This document shows, in pieces, positions 1 to 8,658 of a stretch of 64,000 bases of DNA. The stretch comes from Methanoculleus sp. 7T. Lineage in GTDB: Archaea; Halobacteriota; Methanomicrobia; Methanomicrobiales; Methanoculleaceae. How positions within the stretch are numbered: the stretch's first letter is position 1; every line of letters begins with the position of its first letter. The DNA is taken from contig NZ_JALPRP010000001.1 of NCBI RefSeq assembly GCF_023195915.1, positions 992,001 to 1,056,000 of the forward strand, written 5' to 3'. Under the pieces are notes generated by a model. The model was not told the DNA's origin. It worked only from the letters and a program-made list of their open reading frames with translations, and made no database searches. The position numbers and the translations under genes were made by a program.

Positions 1-411
1 CCGGGAGACGATCTCCTCGACCACGGGGAGATCCCGCTCGTTTGCGTGCACGACGCCCTTCTTGATCTCCTTTGCCGCTCTCTTCAGCAGGTCCGTGAGC
101 GCCTTCTCGTGGAACTCGGCAGGCAGATCACCGACAGCGGCGAGCGAGGTCGAATAGACCTGATCGAGGAGGGTCTTCTGGGCGTTCAAGACCTGCCGCT
201 TGACGACAAGGTTGGCCGCAGAGACCTCTTGGTTGACGACGTGGGTGACCGTCCGGTCCGCTTCCTCTTTGGCCGACATCTTGATCTCGGCAGCACGGGC
301 TTGTGCGTCCCGGAGGATCTCCTCGACGTCGGCCCGGGTCCCCGCCCGGATCGCCTCGACCTCCTTTCGCCCTTTCTCCCTGATCTCGTTGACGACTGCT
401 TCGAGTCCCAT
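1..411 (-). CDS. atpE: A-type ATP synthase subunit E (3' end outside window)
   Basis: Peripheral-stalk subunit of the archaeal A1Ao ATP synthase; with subunit H it joins the catalytic head to the membrane part. The visible N-terminal 137 residues begin MGLEAVVNEIREKG and form one long charged helix rich in Glu, Lys, Arg and Ala, typical of subunit E. The ATG at 411 lies 11 bases after the subunit K stop, so it belongs to the same minus-strand operon. The reading frame is still open at base 1, so the C-terminal globular domain is not visible. Identity rests on the helical pattern plus operon position H-I-K-E. Confidence 0.9.
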   Translation of the reverse strand, partial: MGLEAVVNEIREKGRKEVEAIRAGTRADVEEILRDAQARAAEIKMSAKEEADRTVTHVVNQEVSAANLVVKRQVLNAQKTLLDQVYSTSLAAVGDLPAEFHEKALTDLLKRAAKEIKKGVVHANERDLPVVEEIVSR

Positions 412-422
412 GGTTCACTCCA

Positions 423-671
423 TCAGAACAGAAGCAGCAGTGCAACCACAAGACCGAAGATGACGATGGTTTCAGGAATCACAGTGAAGAGCAGTGCGAG
501 ACCGAACATATCCCTGTTCTCTGCGGTTGCACCGACTGCCGCCGCACCGATGCCCATCTCTGCGAGGCCGGTGCCGACACCGGTGAGACCTACCGCGAGG
601 CCTGCGCCGACTGCTTTCATTCCCAACTGCGATGCCTGTGCTATCTCAAGGGTCGTACCAACATCTACCAT
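423..671 (-). CDS. atpK: A-type ATP synthase subunit K (proteolipid ring)
   Basis: Membrane rotor subunit that carries the coupling ion. It has 82 residues and two hydrophobic helices, that is a single hairpin, not the doubled or longer proteolipids of some methanogens. The second helix contains IPETIVIFG, whose Glu is the expected ion-binding carboxylate; the following Thr could be an additional ligand as in sodium-binding rings, but the first helix has no obvious Gln at the usual place, so ion specificity cannot be read from sequence. A GGAGG ribosome site sits just before the ATG. It lies 4 bases after subunit I. Confidence 0.95.
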   Translation of the reverse strand: MVDVGTTLEIAQASQLGMKAVGAGLAVGLTGVGTGLAEMGIGAAAVGATAENRDMFGLALLFTVIPETIVIFGLVVALLLLF

Positions 672-675
672 TTCT

Positions 676-2643
676 TTATTCCTCCGTAAACTTAGATTTC
701 ATTCCAAAGGGATTGTACTTCTTGCCTCCACCTTTGTAGAACTTGGTGAAGAACTCAACATAGTGAAGACGAATCGAGTGCAGACCGCCGCCGAGGAGGC
801 CGAGTGCCGTGTTCAGCACGTGCCCCGTCAGGAGGACGAGAATGCCGACAATGATGATGATCACGCCTAGCGGGGTGATCGCTTCAAGCTGGGGCTGTAT
901 CATCATGCCGATCGCGATGTAGTTGACCACCATCGCGATGGCGACCGAGGATAAGCCCACCGCCACGAGACGGGCGTAGGACAATACGTGACTGATGATC
1001 GTCGGAAGTTCGACAATCTCAAGCGGGTTCTCCTGTGCGATCCCGAGAACGCCTGCTACCAGAAGGATGACGCCCACCACGGCGGCAACGTTGAGCCCCA
1101 TGGCGACGACGGGAAGACCCGTCAGGTCGGGCATCATCGGGATGGCGTAGAACGCCCATATGATGAGGATGATACCCCACATGGCACCGAGCCATCCGGC
1201 GTTGGAGATTGCCGCTTTTACCGCGTGCTTTCCGTGGTAGAGCCTCCGGGCGTTGGCCATGCCGAGGATGCGCCCGAGCGTGATATGCAGAATACCGATC
1301 CAGATCGCGATGATCATGAGTTCGGCTACCTGCGGGCCGTGACCTGCCGCCGCGGCTCCTCCGATGTTGAGGTGCCGGGAGAAGATCAGTGCCGGCCAGG
1401 GGAGCGAGGCCCCGAAGATCTCACTGTAGAGCACGCCGAAGATGATGCTTGAGATACTTGCGTAACTGAGCACCTTGAGAAGCATCCTTCCTTCGTCGCC
1501 CTTCACGAACTTCCGTAAGCCGAGACTCAGCGCGAGCAGGACAGCTCCGTAACCCACGTCGCCGAGGATCATACCGAAGAAGATGGGAAACACGATGGCT
1601 ACCATCAGCGTCGGGTCGATCTCGGAGTACCGAGGCCGTGCGTAGATATCCATGAGCATCTGCGTCGGCGTGGCGAACGACGGGTTCTCATACTCCACCG
1701 GGACCTTGGCGTCGTCGTCGACTTCCAGTTCCTCGATGTAGATCTTACCGTTGGTCGCCTTGACCAGTGCTTCCTGGATCTTGTCCGCCCGGTCGTCGGG
1801 CACCCATCCTTCGGTGATGAAGGTCTCTTCCGTGGTAGCAAACCGCAACGGGGCTTCCGCCCGCTCTACGTCAGCCGTGAGTAGTTCATCGCATGCTACC
1901 AGGAAGTCGGTATGCCTCTCGCGGACCCCCGCGATCTTTTCGTTGACCGCGGCTATCTCGCCTCCGATCTTTTGGGCCTCGTCGGCGTGAACCTTCAGGC
2001 GGTCAGCCGGGGCTCCGGTCTCCTCCGGAACCGGGATCGCCTGGAACCCGGCGTCGAGAAGAGTCCGCTCGACCTGCTCGCGGTGCTCGTTCGGCACCAC
2101 GACGACGACCATGTTGCCGTCCACCTTATCGGAAAAATATTTCTCATTGGGGACGTCGATGGAAACGTCGTGCGTGATATGGCCGGTAAAGACGGTAAAC
2201 CGCGTATACCCGCGATAGAGCTCCAGATCTAGAGGGATCGCAGCAAACGGCTCAAGTTCTCTCGCACGCTGCTCGTGCTCCTTCTGCCGCGTCTCCAACC
2301 TCGATCGGGTTGCGACGAGGTCTTCCACTTCCTTCTGGATCGCAGGAAGATCCGTCCGGATCATCGCCCTGACCTTCGGTGCAGGGAGTTTCTCTTTGAC
2401 TTCTACGTTGTCGGGGTTTATCCCACACGCATTCTCAATGGCTCTGATCTTGATGAGCGCCGAGGCCGCATCGCTCGCCTCCGAGAGCGGGTGGCCGATC
2501 GAGAGAGCCTCAGCAGACGCGCTCTCCGGCACAAAGTCCTCGATATGGTAGACGTTGTGGCGGTAGAGTTCCCTGATGATGGTCTCGATCTCACCCTTCG
2601 GAGCCGCGATGAGCAGCCGGCGCATCCGCTCAGGCCTTAACAT
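676..2643 (-). CDS. atpI: A-type ATP synthase subunit I (a-type stator)
   Basis: Membrane stator subunit (a subunit) forming the ion half-channels against the K ring. About 655 residues: the N-terminal half is soluble with coiled-coil stretches and the C-terminal half has seven or so membrane helices. The segment SHVLSYARLVAVGLSS carries the conserved essential Arg of the family. I chose the ATG at 2643 over the one at 2670 because AAGGAG lies seven bases before it; it then overlaps the end of subunit H by 14 bases, as expected for translational coupling. Family length is normal. Confidence 0.95.
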   Translation of the reverse strand: MLRPERMRRLLIAAPKGEIETIIRELYRHNVYHIEDFVPESASAEALSIGHPLSEASDAASALIKIRAIENACGINPDNVEVKEKLPAPKVRAMIRTDLPAIQKEVEDLVATRSRLETRQKEHEQRARELEPFAAIPLDLELYRGYTRFTVFTGHITHDVSIDVPNEKYFSDKVDGNMVVVVVPNEHREQVERTLLDAGFQAIPVPEETGAPADRLKVHADEAQKIGGEIAAVNEKIAGVRERHTDFLVACDELLTADVERAEAPLRFATTEETFITEGWVPDDRADKIQEALVKATNGKIYIEELEVDDDAKVPVEYENPSFATPTQMLMDIYARPRYSEIDPTLMVAIVFPIFFGMILGDVGYGAVLLALSLGLRKFVKGDEGRMLLKVLSYASISSIIFGVLYSEIFGASLPWPALIFSRHLNIGGAAAAGHGPQVAELMIIAIWIGILHITLGRILGMANARRLYHGKHAVKAAISNAGWLGAMWGIILIIWAFYAIPMMPDLTGLPVVAMGLNVAAVVGVILLVAGVLGIAQENPLEIVELPTIISHVLSYARLVAVGLSSVAIAMVVNYIAIGMMIQPQLEAITPLGVIIIIVGILVLLTGHVLNTALGLLGGGLHSIRLHYVEFFTKFYKGGGKKYNPFGMKSKFTEE

Positions 2644-2959
2644 GCAGCTGCTCCTTAAAGCGCGAAACAATAAAGTCTACAGCTTTTGCAAGGTTTTTGT
2701 TCCCCTGTGCTTGCAGCGCCTTCGCGCGCGCTTCACCCTCCTTGACAATCTCTGCGTACCTGTTCTGCGCTTGGGCCCGTGCCTCTGCAAGGCGCTGACT
2801 CCTGTATTCCCCGGCATCGTTCTGTGCCTTCTGGACCAGGTTTTCAGCCTCCAGCTCGGCATCCGAGAGGCTCTTCTTCCTCTCGGCCTGCGCATCACGG
2901 ATCATTGCCTGATACTCTTCTTCAGTTTCCCTGATGCTCTTCAGGACATCGGTCTTCAT
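2630..2959 (-). CDS. atpH: A-type ATP synthase subunit H
   Basis: Peripheral-stalk partner of subunit E. About 109 residues, almost entirely a heptad-rich charged helix (Glu, Ala, Lys, Arg, Gln) characteristic of AhaH. The chosen start MKTDVLKSIRE at 2959 is preceded by AAGGAGG at suitable spacing; the ATG at 2983 sits close to the predicted transcription start and has no ribosome site. First gene of the ATP synthase operon, with a TATA box about 25 bases upstream of 2983. Confidence 0.88.
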   Translation of the reverse strand: MKTDVLKSIRETEEEYQAMIRDAQAERKKSLSDAELEAENLVQKAQNDAGEYRSQRLAEARAQAQNRYAEIVKEGEARAKALQAQGNKNLAKAVDFIVSRFKEQLHVKA

Positions 2960-3003
2960 CAAACCCTCCTTCTCACGGCTCATGAATATTTGATGAAAAT
3001 GAG

Positions 3004-3015
3004 CATATATTTATT
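3004..3015 (-). promoter_or_regulatory. TATA box of the ATP synthase operon
   Basis: On the minus strand the sequence AATAAATATATG lies about 25 bases before the likely transcript start near 2982. It overlaps the stop codon of the preceding gene (TAA at 3013-3011), so the operon promoter is embedded in the tail of the upstream coding region. Assignment is by archaeal TATA consensus and spacing only. Confidence 0.55.
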
Positions 3016-3547
3016 GTTGTTTGTCCGCTGAGTAATTTTCCGCATTCAGATGCTTTACCACAGCGCCGAGAGGCAGGTGTTTCATCACAACACCCCCGGG
3101 AACCCCGAGGAGCGAGAGTCCGGAGAGGGCTGTCGATGAGCAGAGGAGGTGCTGCTCGGGATGGGTCCCACGCCTGATATCGCAGGCGAGCAGGATCTCG
3201 GGAGCGACCGAGACGACCATCGAGAGCCCCTTTGAGCCCGGGTGGTCTTTCGGGAGGACGACGAGCGGGATATGGTATCGCCTGACCAGTTCGAGCATCA
3301 TGCGTGCCTGCTCGGTCGGGCCGCCTTCCGGCATCGAGACCGCGACCAGGTCGTCGGGGTCGACTGCCTGGCAGTACTCGTCGTCCATCGTCTCGATGCA
3401 GAGCGTGAACCGGGAACCGGCTTTTCCCACGAGCAGAAAAGAGTCTCCGCCCTCGATGAGGAGGAGTTCCCCGTCGAGGGGAACGGTCGCCCCGTCCGGC
3501 CCGACAGGGTATTTCCCGAAAGCGCCGCCTTCAGACTTCTTCGACAT
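3011..3547 (-). CDS. Conserved hypothetical protein, 178 aa
   Basis: I do not recognise this family. The protein is soluble, with no signal peptide or membrane helix. Alternating hydrophobic strands (ELLLIEGG, SFLLVGKAG, IPLVVLPKDHPG, LSMVVSVAPEILLACDIRRG) suggest an alpha/beta fold. Cys residues at ECQ-type positions are scattered, not in a cluster. It starts 17 bases inside the preceding zinc-ribbon gene, so the two are probably translationally coupled and may act together. It lies just upstream of the ATP synthase operon on the same strand but has a promoter between. Codon use matches the core genome. Confidence 0.75.
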   Translation of the reverse strand: MSKKSEGGAFGKYPVGPDGATVPLDGELLLIEGGDSFLLVGKAGSRFTLCIETMDDEYCQAVDPDDLVAVSMPEGGPTEQARMMLELVRRYHIPLVVLPKDHPGSKGLSMVVSVAPEILLACDIRRGTHPEQHLLCSSTALSGLSLLGVPGGVVMKHLPLGAVVKHLNAENYSADKQQ

Positions 3548-3683
3548 CTTCGGACTGGCAACTTGGGCACATGGGCCGCTTTCCGACGCCCTTGAACCGC
3601 TCGCCGCACTCTTTGCAGCGGTAACTCTTGCCCTTCACCCGCTCATTGAACTCGATATCAACAGGTCCGCCGACTGTACACAT
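3531..3683 (-). CDS. Small zinc-ribbon protein, 50 aa
   Basis: A 50-residue frame reading MCTVGGPVDIEF at the start, with two CxxC knuckles: CKECGERF near residues 23-30 and CPSCQ near 39-43. This is a one-domain zinc ribbon of the sort used for nucleic-acid or protein contacts. A TATA-like CTTTATACC lies about 35 bases upstream and GGTGAT six bases before the ATG. The 3' end overlaps the start of the 178-residue hypothetical gene by 17 bases in another frame, which supports a real two-gene unit. Function is otherwise unknown. Confidence 0.75.
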   Translation of the reverse strand: MCTVGGPVDIEFNERVKGKSYRCKECGERFKGVGKRPMCPSCQSEDVEEV

Positions 3684-3975
3684 CTGCCATCACCGGAGAG
3701 AGATGTGGCGTGATTGGTATAAAGTTCTATCGCGAGAGCTTTTAAGGGACGTGTGGTGGTCAACGACCGCGGGAGGCGAGTGCATCGATTCTCAATATGG
3801 TTCTGGTGAGACCCTGTTGCGGCCCTCTGGCGATCGTTTCCGCCCCTGATGTGGTGAGTGACGCGGACTTTTCCTCCGGCCTACCCCATGCCGTGGACCG
3901 TGCGGCATACGCATCTAGCGATGCTCGAACGACGCTCCAGAGGAACGTCGCTTATCGCACTCGGGCGGGGATATT
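3684..3975. repeat. Intergenic region with a degenerate repeat fragment
   Basis: No gene seen. Positions 3884-3902 read CCCCATGCCGTGGACCGTG, which differs by one base from the box that opens each unit of the 9.4-10.9 kb array, and 3926-3951 hold an imperfect CGACGCTCC/GGAACGTCG inverted repeat like one in that array. This looks like a worn fragment of the same element. The promoter of the zinc-ribbon gene lies at the left end, TATA about 3716-3724 on the minus strand. Confidence 0.55.
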
Positions 3976-5916
3976 TCACAGAAAGACCGTAAACACCACA
4001 AACGCTACGATGATCATCACGGCGGCGTGCTTGACCCCTGCTCGGAGCGACGCCTCCCCCATCTCTCCGGCGATCAGGCCCGAGAAGAACGCCTGGATGA
4101 GGCACCCGTGGTAGAGGAGGCGCTCGAACGTCGCTATCGGCGTGCTCCCGAGAGACAGCGAACCTGCCGCGCCGGCAAGAGCCACGGCGTCGATCTCGGC
4201 CAGCACCGAGAGGAACTGGATATCGATGACAACTACGACGAAGAGAAAGACGAAGAAGACCAGATAGACGATGACGGTGTAGATGAACATCTCGGCCCGG
4301 CGCTCGCGTTTGAGAGCCTCCGTCATCGCCGCGTCGCGAGACGCGATCGCCAGCACCTCCCCGATATCGCCGGTCATCATGCTCGCTTTCGTGATCAGGG
4401 TGACCGTCCGGGCGATGGCGGGGGTGCGTATCCGCTCCTCGAACCTGACGAGCGCCTCCTGGACGCTCGCGCCCCAATCGATGTCGCGCTTGACCTTTCG
4501 GATCTCGTAGGCGAGCACCCCGAGGTTTGCTTTCACGAGGAGCGATATCGCCTGCGCAAGCGTCAAGCCCACCTGGTTGATCCCGGAGAGGCGGTCCAAG
4601 AAGTCCGGGATGCCGGCCTCGATCCCCGTCACCCTCCTCCGCCAGAGTTGGTAGAAGATGCCGAAGGGGAGGAGGACGATGAGCAGCGCCACGACAACGT
4701 GGTCGTCCAGCACGTCGATGAGAACCTCGACGTCGGGGTAGGCAGGGGTCGCGAGGAGGGTGAGGAGGATGTACCCGAGCGCGATCGGAACCGTCACGTA
4801 GAACGTCCGGTTCGGTTCGATGAGGAATGCCTGAAGGGGGTGGCGCAGGAAGGACCGGTACTTCCGGACCCGGTCGTAGCGCCGCAACTCTCGGACGAGG
4901 TCTTCTTCTCCGTCCCGCTCTTGTACCCGGACGTCGCCGAACTCGTCGAGCCATTTCATGCTTGTGTAACGCTCGACCTTCTCGGCCCTGATCGAGACCG
5001 CATCGATGAAAAGGACGAAGAAGAGCGAACCTACCGGGATGAGGATGTAGACGACGACCGAGAGGTGTGCAACGGGCGTGCTGCTCATGAGGCCCATGAC
5101 GACCATGACGATGATGATGAAGAGCGGGCCGGCGACAAAGAGCGTCACGTACGACTCGGCCGCGAGCTGCAGCGTGTTGAGGAAGGATTTCTGCTCGAAC
5201 CGCGCCTCTTCCTGGTATACCCGCACCCGGCCCTCGAGGAAGCCGAGCACGTCTCCGCCGCTCTCGACCACGGAGACGAGGTCTTGGAGGAAGTCCCGCA
5301 GTTTCTCAGAAGGGGTCGTCTCCTGCAGGTGCCGGAGCGCCGTGATCAGGTCGCAGCCGAAGTAGTCGGTGTCCCGGACGACCCGCCGGAACTCGTGGGC
5401 GACCTCGCCGTAGACCGCAGATTCTTCGGCGATCGACCGGAAGATCGTTATCATCTCGGCCCCGCCCCGCCGCATGGCGTAGATGTAGGCGACGGCGTTA
5501 TGGAGCAGCAGGTTGATCTTGGTCGCCCGGCTCTTCTTCAGGACGGCCGGATACGTCAGAAAGAAGAGGTAGGCCGCGTAGGCGGCGATGAAGAAGATGA
5601 AGATGCTTGCAAGAACCCGCAAGGCGCCGATCGAGGCGTCCGTCAAGACGAGTTCCGGCAGCCGGACACCGAAGACGTTGTGGATCCCGACGCTCACCGA
5701 CGGGAGAACGGCGAGGTGCAGCGCGAGGTAGCCAAGAGCTGCCCATACCGCACCGAAGAGCCCCGACATGAGGAGAGAGCGCATGAGGTAGCGGTCGAGA
5801 GTTACCCCCATGTTCGCAGAGACGAGGTCGTCACGGAGAGGTTTGTATCGCACGGGGTCGCGCACCACCCACCGGCGGACGAGACTGCGGACCCCGGCAC
5901 GCGGATGCGGCATCAT
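3976..5916 (-). CDS. FlaJ/TadC-like type II/IV secretion membrane protein
   Basis: Integral membrane platform protein of an archaeal type IV pilus-like or secretion system, partner of the ATPase encoded just upstream. 646 residues with two type II secretion F domains: each half has hydrophobic helices flanking a cytoplasmic stretch, the second half reading GIPDFLDRLSGINQVG and ending in a helix cluster, as in archaeal FlaJ/PilC proteins. The start ATGATG overlaps the ATPase stop by four bases. There are no pilin or archaellin genes next to it, so whether it builds a pilus, an archaellum-like filament or a secretion machine cannot be told. Confidence 0.88.
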   Translation of the reverse strand: MMPHPRAGVRSLVRRWVVRDPVRYKPLRDDLVSANMGVTLDRYLMRSLLMSGLFGAVWAALGYLALHLAVLPSVSVGIHNVFGVRLPELVLTDASIGALRVLASIFIFFIAAYAAYLFFLTYPAVLKKSRATKINLLLHNAVAYIYAMRRGGAEMITIFRSIAEESAVYGEVAHEFRRVVRDTDYFGCDLITALRHLQETTPSEKLRDFLQDLVSVVESGGDVLGFLEGRVRVYQEEARFEQKSFLNTLQLAAESYVTLFVAGPLFIIIVMVVMGLMSSTPVAHLSVVVYILIPVGSLFFVLFIDAVSIRAEKVERYTSMKWLDEFGDVRVQERDGEEDLVRELRRYDRVRKYRSFLRHPLQAFLIEPNRTFYVTVPIALGYILLTLLATPAYPDVEVLIDVLDDHVVVALLIVLLPFGIFYQLWRRRVTGIEAGIPDFLDRLSGINQVGLTLAQAISLLVKANLGVLAYEIRKVKRDIDWGASVQEALVRFEERIRTPAIARTVTLITKASMMTGDIGEVLAIASRDAAMTEALKRERRAEMFIYTVIVYLVFFVFLFVVVVIDIQFLSVLAEIDAVALAGAAGSLSLGSTPIATFERLLYHGCLIQAFFSGLIAGEMGEASLRAGVKHAAVMIIVAFVVFTVFL

Positions 5917-7550
5917 CGGATCAGCCCGCCGAGGTCGTCGAGGGAGGCGAGCACCCGGCCGGGATCGATCGTATACGCCTGGACCACGCGGGAGACCGCC
6001 CGGTAATCACGGATACCCTGTTCGTGCATGGCAAGGAGAACCCGCTTGCGGGTCCGCAGTTCTTCCTCGAGCCTGGCCCGGTTCCAGCCGCGGTACTCCA
6101 TGATCTCGTCGAAGACCCGGGACCGCCCGGTGTATGAGAAGACATCGGCCACGGGGTCGTACTCAAAGACCGTGTTCACCATGAGGTTGCCGGTGATCGG
6201 GTCGATCCCCGTGATCTCGACGATCTCCCGGCACCTTCTCACGCGGTCCCGCCCCCGGTGAGTGAGGGATTGGACCGACACGACGTCCAGCGCTTGAAGC
6301 ATATTCCGGGGGACATTGAGCGGTTCGCTCTCCAGACGGTGGATCGCCGAATCGATATCGCCGGCGTGCATGGTGGAGAACGTCGTGTGTCCGGTGTTCA
6401 TCGCCTGGAAGAGCGTCTGGGCCTCGCTCCCCCGGACCTCGCCGACGAGGATGTACTCGGGGCGCTGCCGCATCGCGGCCTTGAGGAGGTCGAACATACC
6501 GATGGTGGTGCCGAGCCCCTCCGAGACCGCATCCCGGGTGACGCTTGCGACCCAGTTCTCGTGGGAGAGCGTGATCTCCCGGGTATCCTCGATGGAGACG
6601 ACCTTTGCGAGCGGCGGGACGAAGAGGGCGACCGCGTTGAGCGAGGTCGTCTTCCCCGACGCGGTGCCGCCGATGAAGAGCAGGTTCTTGTTGTTCTCGA
6701 TCGCCGTCCAGAAGTAGACGAGCTGGTCGACGTCGAAGGTGTTCGACTCCATCAGTTCTACGGGCGTAAACGGGGTATCCCGGAACTTCCGAACCGTGAA
6801 CGACGTGCCCCGGGTGGTGACATCGTTCCCGAACGCGAGCTGCAGCCTCGAGCCGTCGGGGAGGGTCGCGTCCATAAGCGGGCTTCCTATGGAGATGTGT
6901 TTGCCCGAACGCTGGGCGAGCATGATCGCAAGCGAGTTTAAGGCCGGCTCGTCGAACTCGATGTTCGTCTTGATGTTCCGGTGTTCCCGGTGGTAGAGGA
7001 AGAGCGGGATACGGGTGCCGTCGCAGGAGATATCCTCGATCCGGGGGTCCTTCATCAGCGCGTCGATCCGCGACCAGCCGAGGAAGTTGCGTTCGAGGTA
7101 ATAGCGGAGTCTGAAGATCGAGGTCTCCTCGAGGGCGAGGCCGTACTCCGCGAGGAGCCCCTGCACCTTCCCTGATAGGACCGCACGGCGGTCTGAGGCC
7201 ATATCATGGTCGTCGAGGACCAAGATGTCGCGGAGGTCTTCGAAGAGCCGCTCCAGGAGTTCGTACTCGAACTCCGAGAGGACCGGCTCGAAGAGGAGGT
7301 ACTCGGCCTGGTTCGTCTGCGTATTTTGAGTTATTACGACGAGCGCGAGGCCTTCGACGACCCAGTAGCGGTCGATCTCCTCATAGGGGGACGAGAGGTC
7401 CGCTTCCGCAAGGTACCCGTGCTCGGCGGGGTCGTACTCCCCGACGGCACCGACGCTCTTCCGGCGAGAGAGCACCCGACCGAGGAGGCCGACCAGACCA
7501 AACCGGCTCCGCGCCGGGGGTTCGCGAGTCTCCGTGGCGGCCGCGCACAT
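5913..7550 (-). CDS. FlaI/GspE-like secretion ATPase
   Basis: Hexameric AAA-type motor that would power assembly by the adjacent FlaJ-like protein. It carries Walker A GGTASGKT near residues 294-301, an Asp-box region with SIEDTREITL, a Walker B-like LVGEVRGSEAQ and the His-box region GHTTFSTMHAG, the full secretion-ATPase set. The frame is open further upstream to 7742, but a TTTATAAA box lies inside that extension at 7711-7718, so translation should begin downstream; I use the ATG at 7550. A GTG at 7604 is an alternative. Operon with the FlaJ-like gene. Confidence 0.9.
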   Translation of the reverse strand: MCAAATETREPPARSRFGLVGLLGRVLSRRKSVGAVGEYDPAEHGYLAEADLSSPYEEIDRYWVVEGLALVVITQNTQTNQAEYLLFEPVLSEFEYELLERLFEDLRDILVLDDHDMASDRRAVLSGKVQGLLAEYGLALEETSIFRLRYYLERNFLGWSRIDALMKDPRIEDISCDGTRIPLFLYHREHRNIKTNIEFDEPALNSLAIMLAQRSGKHISIGSPLMDATLPDGSRLQLAFGNDVTTRGTSFTVRKFRDTPFTPVELMESNTFDVDQLVYFWTAIENNKNLLFIGGTASGKTTSLNAVALFVPPLAKVVSIEDTREITLSHENWVASVTRDAVSEGLGTTIGMFDLLKAAMRQRPEYILVGEVRGSEAQTLFQAMNTGHTTFSTMHAGDIDSAIHRLESEPLNVPRNMLQALDVVSVQSLTHRGRDRVRRCREIVEITGIDPITGNLMVNTVFEYDPVADVFSYTGRSRVFDEIMEYRGWNRARLEEELRTRKRVLLAMHEQGIRDYRAVSRVVQAYTIDPGRVLASLDDLGGLIR

Positions 7551-7710
7551 CTCCGCTTCATCTGCGGAGATCCGACCGCCTCCTGCATAATCTCTGTAGC
7601 CCACGTTTCTCAGACTCCCGGATCCCTTGCCCGTCCCCGTGGAGGTTCCGGAGACGGGCCGGCAGCGCAACAGCGGCTGCTGTGGATCATACGTGGTGTG
7701 GAGGACCGCG

Positions 7711-7718
7711 TTTATAAA
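7711..7718 (-). promoter_or_regulatory. TATA box for the FlaI/FlaJ-like operon
   Basis: The palindrome TTTATAAA with A-rich sequence before it on the minus strand is a good archaeal BRE/TATA match; transcription would begin near 7685. Being symmetric it could also fire rightward, but the next plus-strand gene starts 100 bases away, so the minus-strand role is preferred. Confidence 0.5.
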
Positions 7719-7821
7719 TCTGCTTTTTTTGGCCGGAAACAATCTCTTCGACTATGATATCGTCGTATCCCGGAAAAAACCAGAACGCTTTAACCGCTAT
7801 CCATGTATACTACGTACATCT

Positions 7822-8658
7822 ATGCGTGACCGCCTCAGACTGCGGATGCCGACGGGCATCGCTTCTCTCGACCCGGTGCTGGACGGAGGGATCCCGCCGG
7901 GATCGGTGGTGTTGCTCCTCGGGGAACTCGGTGCCGGGAACGTCGAGTTTGTTCAGACCTCGATCATCCGCCTCTCCATGCTGAAGCAGGGCGAGGCAGG
8001 CGGGGAGCACCTCCTGCTCCCGGACGGGATCTCATACGTGACCTGCACTCGGATGCGGGAGGACATCCTCCAGGAGATGGCTCTCTCGTTCAACCCGGAC
8101 CTCTACGACCGTCTCGCCGAGGAGATCGCCTTCCACGACCTCTCGGAACTCTACTTCGATGCAAGCATCGTTCCTCCGGATTGGTACGGAGAGGGGAGCG
8201 TCATCGAACGGCTGCGAAAGAAGCAGCGCAAGGAGAACGGCGATATCCTTGCGGAACTCGCCAGGATGCTGGACCGGATCCCGGAGAACAGCCTGATCGT
8301 CATGGACTCGCTGACCGATATCGCCCCGCCGCTCACGGAAGGCGCCGCGCGGCACGCCTTCATCGCCTTCCTCCGCGGACTGCAGCGGGCCTCGAAGCGC
8401 CGGAAGACCACCATCTACCTCCTGCTCACCTCGGGCATCCTAGACCGGTCGTGGGAGTGTGAGATCGCCGACTGCGTCGATGCCGCAATCCTCTTCCGCT
8501 GGGAGGAGACCGGCGCACAGCGCCGGCAGCGGGTTATGTACTTCGAGAAGTTTCAGGGCGTGATGCCCCACCTCGAGGATAAGGACCTCGTGAAGTTCGC
8601 GGTGAGGATCTCGGCCGCCGGCGGGTTTGAGGTGCGCAACATCAGGGTGGTCGTATGA
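7822..8658 (+). CDS. KaiC/RadA-like ATPase-fold protein with degenerate P-loop
   Basis: About 278 residues of the RecA/KaiC fold. The N-terminus RMPTGIASLDPVLDGGIPPG is the standard KaiC opening, but the P-loop reads GELGAGNVEF: the Lys and Ser/Thr that hold nucleotide phosphates are replaced by Asn and Val. A Walker B-like strand SLIVMDSLTD is present. It may therefore be a non-hydrolysing, regulatory member. Start at ATG 7822; the upstream extension crosses the divergent promoter region. It overlaps the next KaiC-like gene by four bases and is divergent from the FlaI/FlaJ-like pair, recalling the KaiC-like FlaH that partners FlaI in archaella. Confidence 0.85.
   Translation: MRDRLRLRMPTGIASLDPVLDGGIPPGSVVLLLGELGAGNVEFVQTSIIRLSMLKQGEAGGEHLLLPDGISYVTCTRMREDILQEMALSFNPDLYDRLAEEIAFHDLSELYFDASIVPPDWYGEGSVIERLRKKQRKENGDILAELARMLDRIPENSLIVMDSLTDIAPPLTEGAARHAFIAFLRGLQRASKRRKTTIYLLLTSGILDRSWECEIADCVDAAILFRWEETGAQRRQRVMYFEKFQGVMPHLEDKDLVKFAVRISAAGGFEVRNIRVVV

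Noticed and set aside
4027-6006. Long open frame of 659 codons on the plus strand, rich in Glu, Asp and Arg
   Set aside because: It is exactly antisense to the FlaJ-like gene; the composition is the mirror of a GC-rich coding strand and no domain is visible.
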